From contig DPWB01000368.1 of assembly GCA_003527885.1 (NCBI GenBank), forward strand, positions 5,501 through 12,651: a stretch of 7,151 bases of DNA, read 5' to 3'. The DNA is from Candidatus Competibacteraceae bacterium (lineage in GTDB: Bacteria; Pseudomonadota; Gammaproteobacteria; Competibacterales; Competibacteraceae). Position 1 is the stretch's first letter. Each line of letters begins with the position of its first letter. Shown here in pieces: positions 1 through 4,822 of the stretch. Both the position numbers and the translations under genes were made by a program. The notes under the pieces were generated by a model. That model was given only the letters and a program-made list of their open reading frames with translations, did not search any database and had not been told where the DNA came from.

Positions 1-141
1 TTGAGCGTGTTTCTGGCCTCGCCCTTGGCGTCCTACATCACCGGCGCGTTGATCGTGGCCGACGGCGGGCAAAATCTGCCCGGCTCCGGCGCGTGGACCC
101 AACTGATGGCAGCGGGGATGACAGCATCCCAGATTACGTAG
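1..141 (+). CDS. Short-chain dehydrogenase/reductase (SDR), C-terminal fragment
   Basis: This is the 3' end of a gene whose start lies left of the window. Frame 1 is open for 46 codons and stops with TAG at 139-141. The peptide contains FLASPLASYITGALIVADGG, which matches the conserved C-terminal block of classical SDR enzymes: the FL.S..asyitG segment, followed by a strand ending in DGG that closes the Rossmann fold. SDRs are soluble NAD(P)(H)-dependent oxidoreductases. The catalytic Tyr-Lys and the cofactor-binding Gly motif lie upstream, so the substrate cannot be judged; enoyl- or dienoyl-CoA reductase-like members are one possibility. The tail after DGG (about 24 residues) is variable in the family. 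The next gene starts 12 nt downstream and its Shine-Dalgarno overlaps this stop codon, so the two are probably co-transcribed. The family call is solid; the specific function is unknown. Confidence 0.85.
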   Translation: MSVFLASPLASYITGALIVADGGQNLPGSGAWTQLMAAGMTASQIT

Positions 142-145
142 GAGA
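140..145 (+). promoter_or_regulatory. Shine-Dalgarno for the Trypco1 gene, overlapping the SDR stop
   Basis: AGGAGA lies 8 nt before the ATG at 154 and overlaps the TAG stop (139-141) of the upstream SDR gene. It supports the 154 start and suggests translational coupling to the SDR reading frame. Confidence 0.7.
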
Positions 146-153
146 TCGCACCG

Positions 154-456
154 ATGCCAACAAGACAAGAATTGATTCCCGTAAGATTAGCCAACGGCGT
201 GCAAATTCGGGTGGCGGCCACGCTGCTGGGCGGCAATGAAGACGTGGCGATTAAGCCGCTATCGTTCGATGAGATCGCGGATACCATCGAGGGTATCGCC
301 GGCTCCTTGAACGCGGCCTTGCAAAAGGTGAAGCCAAAAAAAGCCAGTGTCGAATTCGGGCTTGAAGTGGCTGTGGAGTCCGGCGCGCTCACCGCGCTGC
401 TGGTGAAAGGCACCGGCACGGCGACTTTGAAGATCACCCTGGAATGGGGCGCTTGA
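154..456 (+). CDS. Trypsin-co-occurring domain 1 (Trypco1) family protein
   Basis: This encodes a 100-aa single-domain protein with no signal peptide or membrane segment. What I see: an N-terminal strand pair (ELIPVRLANGVQIRVAATLLGG, residues 6-27), a helical centre (SFDEIADTIEGIAGSLNAAL, residues 37-56, running on through QKVKPKKA), and a C-terminal strand-rich block around EFGLEVAVESGALTALLVKG (residues 67-86) ending KITLEW. This pattern matches the Trypco1 family (also met as CU044_2847-like), small proteins found beside trypsin-like proteases in predicted NTP-dependent conflict systems. Their biochemical activity is not established; an adaptor or sensor role has been inferred from gene neighbourhoods. 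Here the neighbour 24 nt downstream is exactly such a trypsin-NTPase, which fits the family's defining context. Family assignment is from recall of the conserved pattern, not from a profile search. Confidence 0.85.
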   Translation: MPTRQELIPVRLANGVQIRVAATLLGGNEDVAIKPLSFDEIADTIEGIAGSLNAALQKVKPKKASVEFGLEVAVESGALTALLVKGTGTATLKITLEWGA

Positions 457-465
457 CGGTGAACC

Positions 466-472
466 GAAGGGA
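466..472 (+). promoter_or_regulatory. Shine-Dalgarno for the trypsin-NTPase gene
   Basis: GAAGGGA lies 8 nt before the ATG at 481, within the 24-nt gap after the Trypco1 stop. It decides the start, since a trypsin-like domain must begin shortly after this point. Confidence 0.6.
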
Positions 473-480
473 ATTGAAAC

Positions 481-1830
481 ATGGGACCATCGCAGGATCT
501 CGATGACCTTTTACGCCGTTGCACGGTGCGGTTGCGCGTCCCGCAGGACGAGAGCCAAGGCACGGGCTTCTGGATCGCCCCCGGCTTGTTGCTGACCTGT
601 GCGCATGTGGTCGAAACGGCGCACGCCCGGTCGGTTCCGGTCGAAATCGCTCTCGATCAGGGGATTTATCCGGGACGGATCGTCGAATTTTTGTCCAAGC
701 CCTATCCCGATCTGGCGCTGTTGCGCTGCGATGATGTGCGGGATCATCCCTGCGTTTATCTGCATTCCGACATCGCTTTGGGGGATGGTCTGTACAGCTA
801 CGGCTATACCGATCAGTATCCGCGCGGCGATTCGGCGACTTTCGCATACGAGGGGCCAACCGACGCGGGTTCGGGATCGCTGTTGAAACTCAAGCAGGGC
901 CAGTCCCGCCCCGGTTTGAGCGGCGCTCCGCTGCTCAATCTGCGTACCGGCGGCGTTTGCGGAATCGTGAAAAGCTCGCGGGATCGCGACAGCGACTTGG
1001 GCGGTCGGGCGGTTCCGCTCGCTTGCATTCCGTCCGGTTACGATCTGCCGAGCTTGCAGCAATCTTTCCATCAGCGGCACGGCGATTGGCTCGATTGCCT
1101 CAACGCCGAGCAGCGGGGGTGGGTTCCCTGGAAAACCCCACCCGCCGGCAATCCGTTTTACGGCGAGAGTCCGACCTTGCTGGGGCGGGACGATGAAACC
1201 CGTCGGATTCTGGAAAAATTGCAAGCGGGCGGTCACTGTTCCATCGTGGGGCCATCGGGCAGCGGCAAGACGCTGCTGTTGCGGGAGTTGCGCCGACAGG
1301 TCAAGTCTCGTTTCGGCTGGCGCGACTCGGAAATCGGTTCTTTGAATTTCCGTTTGATCGGCAGCTTGCACGAGTTAAAACAGGAAATCGTTAATCATTT
1401 GGGCGGCCAGAAGCCAAATGAAATCAAAAGTCTGTTGAGGCGAAAACCCTTGCGCTTGCTGTTGCTCGACGATGTGGGCGGGCTGGAGGCCGGCCAGCGG
1501 GGTTATGAGATGCGCCGCTGGTTGCGGGGTTTGAGTCAGGACGAGCATTGCCCGCTCAAGCTGGTCGCGGTCAGCAACGAGCGCTTGGAGTTTTTGTTCC
1601 GCAAGGACGATCCGGCCCGCGATTCGCCCTTTGCTGATCTGGACCCCGTGCCTGTCGAGCTTCCACCGTTAGCGCCCGCCGTTTGCCGCCAACTTGTCCA
1701 ACAGCGTTTGGCGGGCGCGGCTTTTCACATCGCGCGGTTTGAAGATCTGTTCAGCGTATCGCGGCAACCGAGGGAGTTGCTGCATCAGTGCGCTGTCCGT
1801 TACGAGGAACTGCGCCGGGATCGGCCATGA
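481..1830 (+). CDS. Trypsin-like serine protease fused to a P-loop NTPase
   Basis: This encodes a 449-aa two-domain protein. Residues ~10-190 form a chymotrypsin/trypsin-fold protease with a complete apparent triad: His42 in LLTCAHVV, Asp77 in YPDLALL, and Ser147 in the GLSGAPLLN nucleophile loop. No signal peptide precedes it, so it probably acts in the cytoplasm. After a ~45-residue linker, residues ~232-440 form a P-loop NTPase with an entry motif LLGRDDE (233-239), Walker A GPSGSGKT (257-264), Walker B LLLLDD (325-330), and a hydrophobic strand LKLVAVSNERL that resembles a sensor-1 strand. The NTPase half is short, with no TPR, WD40 or other superstructure repeats after it. Trypsin-NTPase fusions with Trypco1 partners belong to predicted conflict systems in which NTP-dependent switching is thought to unleash the protease on a partner; that role here is inference. 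Its TGA overlaps the next gene's ATG (ATGA), indicating tight coupling. Confidence 0.88.
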   Translation: MGPSQDLDDLLRRCTVRLRVPQDESQGTGFWIAPGLLLTCAHVVETAHARSVPVEIALDQGIYPGRIVEFLSKPYPDLALLRCDDVRDHPCVYLHSDIALGDGLYSYGYTDQYPRGDSATFAYEGPTDAGSGSLLKLKQGQSRPGLSGAPLLNLRTGGVCGIVKSSRDRDSDLGGRAVPLACIPSGYDLPSLQQSFHQRHGDWLDCLNAEQRGWVPWKTPPAGNPFYGESPTLLGRDDETRRILEKLQAGGHCSIVGPSGSGKTLLLRELRRQVKSRFGWRDSEIGSLNFRLIGSLHELKQEIVNHLGGQKPNEIKSLLRRKPLRLLLLDDVGGLEAGQRGYEMRRWLRGLSQDEHCPLKLVAVSNERLEFLFRKDDPARDSPFADLDPVPVELPPLAPAVCRQLVQQRLAGAAFHIARFEDLFSVSRQPRELLHQCAVRYEELRRDRP

Positions 1831-4502
1831 ATCCGCCTCCTCCCTTTCCCTACGCCCCCCGGCGAAAACGTCCGCTGTCGCTGTGGAATCCGCTGGATTA
1901 TCTGGTGCTGCTCTATTGGGTGTTCTATTTCCCGCAGGCGCTACGCTGGTATATAGAAACGTTCGCTGAACTGCCCGCCAGTACTAAATTTTGGCAAGCA
2001 GTGCGTAAGGACGCCGTTCAGCGCCGATTGGTTTTGCAGGGATCGCCGGTAACGATGATAACGGCGTTCGGAATAGCGCTTCTTCTCAGTGCACTTAGTT
2101 CAAGCGTGACGCTCGTCGTGGGGGTCGGCGTGACGATCGTCGGGATATCCGTCATGAGGGTCGTCGCGGCGGTCGATGTGGCGTCCGGCGTGGCGTCCGG
2201 CGTGGCATCCGGCGTGGCGTTCGGCGTGGCGTTCGGCGTGGCGGTCGGCGTGAATTCCGCCTTCGTGGCGTTAGGCGTAGAAGAAGGCGTGATGGTCGGT
2301 GTGATGGTCGGTGTGATGGCCGGTGTGATATACGGCGCGATGTTCGTCGTAGTGTTCGGCGTGGCGGGAACCACGGCGGGCGGCGTGATGAACGACGTGA
2401 TGAACGACGTGATGGCCAGCGTGATCGGCGTGTTGATCGGCGTGTTGATCGGCGTGGCGTTCGGTGTGACGTTCGGTGTGACGTTCGGCGTGATAATATT
2501 ACGGCTTGACGCGATACTGTTAGCGTTTATATCGATACTGCTACAACCTTCCAAGCGACGGACTATCACGTTACAACGGGTTTCACCCATACCCATCTGG
2601 AATTTACGTCGCCAACTAGCGCAGCAACTGAAAGAAGATTGGCAAAAGGGACTCGACAACTGCGAAGGATTATTGCGCTATAGCCTGCAATTCGCTCCTG
2701 TCATAACCGCCATACGGGAAACCCTGCAAAACACGACGGATGATCGGTTACTATCCAGCGTTGCCAATTGGTGCAGTATGCCTCTATACGATTGGAATGT
2801 TGTTTATTTTCAATCGGCTGGCTTAAAAGCGACAATAAAGAAAAGTTTTTTGGATGGTCCGGTATCCCATCGCTCGCCACCCAGGAGCGAGGCAGCAACG
2901 CTCCGTTACAATACGCCCGTCAAAGCCGCTTGCGCCGGCTTCTGGCTCTTACATCAAGGTGAACTGGCTGAGGCCGCTGATGGATTTGCCGTCGTCCGCC
3001 ATCTTCCTCACGGCGAGGAACTCTACGCGAACGGCCGAGTGCTGGCGGCAGCGAGCCAGTGCCAGACCTTGGAACAAATCGCCGCGTGGCAGATGCCGCC
3101 CTCCCCACAAGACAAACTGCTGCGCCCGCAGGTAAGAGCGGCCTTCGCCCGGCTGGCCGAGGTCGCCAAGGACATCGCTGTAGTGCTTCATGCCCGCTCG
3201 ACCCGCCAGCGCAGCAGCGCGCTGAATCGGGCCAGCGGTAAATTGCACTTTTTCTCGGCGGAATCCGTCGATTGCCCGACACCGGAACGCCCGCAGCTTG
3301 AAAAAATCGCCAGCCGCTGGCTCGAAATCATCCTGGCGAGCGCTAGTGCGGTCGGCTCTCTGGATGTTCGCGAAACCGTCGCCAGCCCCTATATCGTCGG
3401 CGCTCCAGTGCCCGCCGCTAGATTGATCGGCCGCTATGACATTCTCGCCCAAATCGAAGCCGCCTGGGCCAAACCGGGGCAGCGAGATTCGCTGGTCATT
3501 TTCGGCCACCGGCGCATGGGAAAAACCAGCATCGCCCGCAACGTGGCGCACCTGTGCCAACTTGGCGACGACACCCGGCTGGCCTTTCTAAACTTGCAAG
3601 CCGTCGATTGGACGGAAGGATTGCGCGATCTCTGCCACGCCATCGCCTTCGCCCTGTGGGAAGCTGATCCGAACGGATTGGCCGAACCCGCCCCGGAGGA
3701 CTACGAACAGCATCCGCTGGCGGCGTTGCGCCGTCTGCTAGCCCGTCTGGAACAAGCCGCGCCGCCGCGCCGCTACATTTTGATTCTCGACGAATACGAA
3801 CTGCTGGAAGAAAAGCTACCCGACGCCGTAGCCGGCGACCGCACCGCCCTGCTGCGCGGATTGACCCAGCAACACACTTGGCTGGCTTTGGGGTTGGTCG
3901 GGCTGCATAGCCTGAAAGAGCGCAGCGCCAGCCTGCGCGAAGCCATTTTCGGCTGGCGTCCGATCCCGGTCGGGCTGATGGACCGGGACGCTTTGGCCGA
4001 TTTGCTGCAAATCGAAGACGATGCTTTTCCGCTGGAATACGACCTAGAAGCCATCGACCGCGCCCACGCGCTGACCGGCGGCCAGCCGTTTCTGGGCCAA
4101 CTGCTCGGCGACAGCTTGGTGCAGCGCTTCAACCAACAACTGAAACAGCGGCTCGAACCGCCCGCCCCGACCTTCACCACCGCCGATGTCGATGCCGTGG
4201 TGGAAGATTCCCGGTTCTACGTCAATGGCCATGTCTACTTCAACGGCATCTGGGCGCAGGCCGGCGAAGCGCCGCCGGGACAACAAACCTTGTTGAAACT
4301 GCTGGCCCCTCATGGCGACGGTCTGGACCCAGCAATTTTGTGCGAGCAAAGCGGCCTCGATCCCGCCGCCTTTACGGATGCTTTAGACGCGCTGGCACGC
4401 CACGACGTGGTGAATTGCCACAACGGCCGATGCCGCTACAGCGTGGAAATGATGCGCCGTTGGGTTGCCGATTATTCGACGCTCTCGCACTCAATTATTT
4501 AA
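1827..4502 (+). CDS. Multidomain membrane protein: Gly-Val repeat region, helical middle, P-loop NTPase, winged-helix-like C-terminus
   Basis: This encodes 891 aa. I chose ATG 1827 because it overlaps the upstream stop as ATGA; an in-frame GTG at 1788 would lie deep in the upstream gene. Residues 19-46 hold an aromatic-rich WNPLDYLVLLYW block. Residues ~75-239 are almost wholly hydrophobic: conventional membrane segments near 75-116, the tetrapeptide Gly-Val repeat at 118-223, then a last hydrophobic helix at ~223-239 followed by basic KRR. Residues ~245-510 look helical, including a TPR-like stretch (~364-425). Residues ~525-770 form an NTPase resembling the archaeal-ATPase/STAND type: LIGRYD (533-538), Walker A GHRRMGKTS (560-568), Walker B YILILDEYE (650-658), and a GGQPF motif (751-755) typical of the helical lid. 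Residues ~819-891 look like a winged helix. As partner of the protease-NTPase it could be the membrane-acting effector or its controller; this is inference. The function is not established. Confidence 0.82.
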   Translation: MNPPPPFPYAPRRKRPLSLWNPLDYLVLLYWVFYFPQALRWYIETFAELPASTKFWQAVRKDAVQRRLVLQGSPVTMITAFGIALLLSALSSSVTLVVGVGVTIVGISVMRVVAAVDVASGVASGVASGVAFGVAFGVAVGVNSAFVALGVEEGVMVGVMVGVMAGVIYGAMFVVVFGVAGTTAGGVMNDVMNDVMASVIGVLIGVLIGVAFGVTFGVTFGVIILRLDAILLAFISILLQPSKRRTITLQRVSPIPIWNLRRQLAQQLKEDWQKGLDNCEGLLRYSLQFAPVITAIRETLQNTTDDRLLSSVANWCSMPLYDWNVVYFQSAGLKATIKKSFLDGPVSHRSPPRSEAATLRYNTPVKAACAGFWLLHQGELAEAADGFAVVRHLPHGEELYANGRVLAAASQCQTLEQIAAWQMPPSPQDKLLRPQVRAAFARLAEVAKDIAVVLHARSTRQRSSALNRASGKLHFFSAESVDCPTPERPQLEKIASRWLEIILASASAVGSLDVRETVASPYIVGAPVPAARLIGRYDILAQIEAAWAKPGQRDSLVIFGHRRMGKTSIARNVAHLCQLGDDTRLAFLNLQAVDWTEGLRDLCHAIAFALWEADPNGLAEPAPEDYEQHPLAALRRLLARLEQAAPPRRYILILDEYELLEEKLPDAVAGDRTALLRGLTQQHTWLALGLVGLHSLKERSASLREAIFGWRPIPVGLMDRDALADLLQIEDDAFPLEYDLEAIDRAHALTGGQPFLGQLLGDSLVQRFNQQLKQRLEPPAPTFTTADVDAVVEDSRFYVNGHVYFNGIWAQAGEAPPGQQTLLKLLAPHGDGLDPAILCEQSGLDPAAFTDALDALARHDVVNCHNGRCRYSVEMMRRWVADYSTLSHSII
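2178..2495 (+). repeat. 12-bp tandem repeat array encoding (G-V-x-x)n membrane segment
   Basis: About 26 degenerate copies of a 12-bp unit, roughly GTG-NNN-NNC-GGY, run in frame inside the 891-aa protein gene (residues 118-223). Exact adjacent copies are visible: GTGATGGTCGGT at 2289-2300 and 2301-2312, GTGATGAACGAC at 2385-2396 and 2397-2408, and GTGTTGATCGGC at 2430-2441 and 2442-2453. The encoded peptide reads GVAS, GVAF, GVMV, GVLI, GVTF and so on, giving Gly every fourth residue (GxxxG, glycine-zipper-like) with small breaks near GVNSAFVAL, AGTTAGG and ASVIG. Because the unit is a multiple of three, gain or loss of copies would keep the frame. Confidence 0.9.
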
Positions 4503-4508
4503 GGAGGA
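4501..4508 (+). promoter_or_regulatory. Strong Shine-Dalgarno for the antitoxin gene, overlapping the upstream stop
   Basis: AAGGAGGA ends 5 nt before ATG 4514 and overlaps the TAA (4500-4502) of the 891-aa protein gene. It is the best ribosome binding site in the window. It selects 4514 over the upstream in-frame start at 4340, which would lie inside the preceding gene. Confidence 0.85.
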
Positions 4509-4513
4509 ATCCC

Positions 4514-4768
4514 ATGCGCATCGAAGCTGAATTGGATGAGATTCACGCCGAACGTTTGTTGCGCTTGCAGCAGACACTTCAAAAACCGATGGCGGAGATC
4601 GTCGCAGAAGCGATTGATGCGTTGAACGATGCAACCCTAGCGCACCAGGAAACTCACGGCGAGCAGATACTTAGAATCATGAACGAAGAAGGCTTGATCG
4701 GCTGCATGGAAGGCGACGGCAATCTGTCGGTCGATTATAAAAAATACCTGTGGGACAGCGAAACGTGA
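4514..4768 (+). CDS. Probable ribbon-helix-helix-type antitoxin (partner of a PIN toxin)
   Basis: This encodes 84 aa. The N-terminus is a short strand (MRIEAELDE, residues 1-9) followed by helices HAERLLRLQQTL (11-22) and PMAEIVAEAIDAL (25-37), the spacing of a ribbon-helix-helix DNA-binding dimer. The C-terminus carries EGLIGCMEGDGNLSVDYKKY (residues 59-78). I recognise this GC.EG...LSV.YK.YL pattern from antitoxins paired with PIN-domain toxins, where the tail wraps the toxin. Such antitoxins neutralise the toxin and autorepress their operon. The TGA stop overlaps the GTG start of a PIN-like frame (GTGA), the usual antitoxin-toxin arrangement, but that toxin is truncated. The gene lies 11 nt after the conflict-type ATPase gene and shares its strand. 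Antitoxin identity is likely; the exact subfamily is uncertain. Confidence 0.75.
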   Translation: MRIEAELDEIHAERLLRLQQTLQKPMAEIVAEAIDALNDATLAHQETHGEQILRIMNEEGLIGCMEGDGNLSVDYKKYLWDSET

Positions 4769-4794
4769 TCATTGTCGATACCGGTTTCTGGGTC
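4765..4794 (+). pseudogene. 5' remnant of a PIN-domain (VapC-like) toxin gene
   Basis: From GTG 4765, overlapping the antitoxin stop by 4 bp, the frame encodes MIIVDTGFWV. This is the typical first beta-strand of PIN-domain ribonuclease toxins and includes the first metal-binding Asp (residue 5). After residue ~10 the PIN pattern (normally followed by a short loop and helix) is lost. The frame stays open to TGA 4930-4932, but beyond 4822 it is simply the antisense of dnaE, so that part is not toxin sequence. A normal PIN toxin is about 130 aa, so the other three acidic residues are missing and the product cannot be an active ribonuclease. I call it a truncated remnant. A 10-residue match alone is short evidence, but the position directly after an antitoxin supports it. 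Confidence 0.65.
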
Positions 4795-4822
4795 GTGCGG
4801 CACATCAAAGTGTCAAAATTTT

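Noticed and set aside
1788..1826. Upstream GTG start for the 891-aa protein, adding 13 residues.
   Set aside because: It lies well inside the protease gene. The ATGA overlap at 1827 is the usual coupled arrangement, and the added residues show no family resemblance. A purine-rich site at 1771-1776 keeps it formally possible.
2178..2495. Possible CRISPR or minisatellite array.
   Set aside because: The units are 12 bp, contiguous without spacers and in coding frame, so this is a coding tandem repeat, not CRISPR.
2018..2659. A 213-codon minus-strand open frame rich in Thr-Pro-Asn-Ala repeats, resembling a surface or mucin-like protein.
   Set aside because: It is the reverse complement of the Gly-Val repeat array. 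The 12-bp periodicity keeps the antisense free of stops. I saw no ribosome binding site, and the sense frame continues into recognisable NTPase motifs.
4340..4513. Longer version of the antitoxin starting at 4340.
   Set aside because: The extra 58 codons overlap the NTPase gene in another frame, while a near-perfect Shine-Dalgarno stands 5 nt before ATG 4514, where the strand-helix-helix pattern begins.
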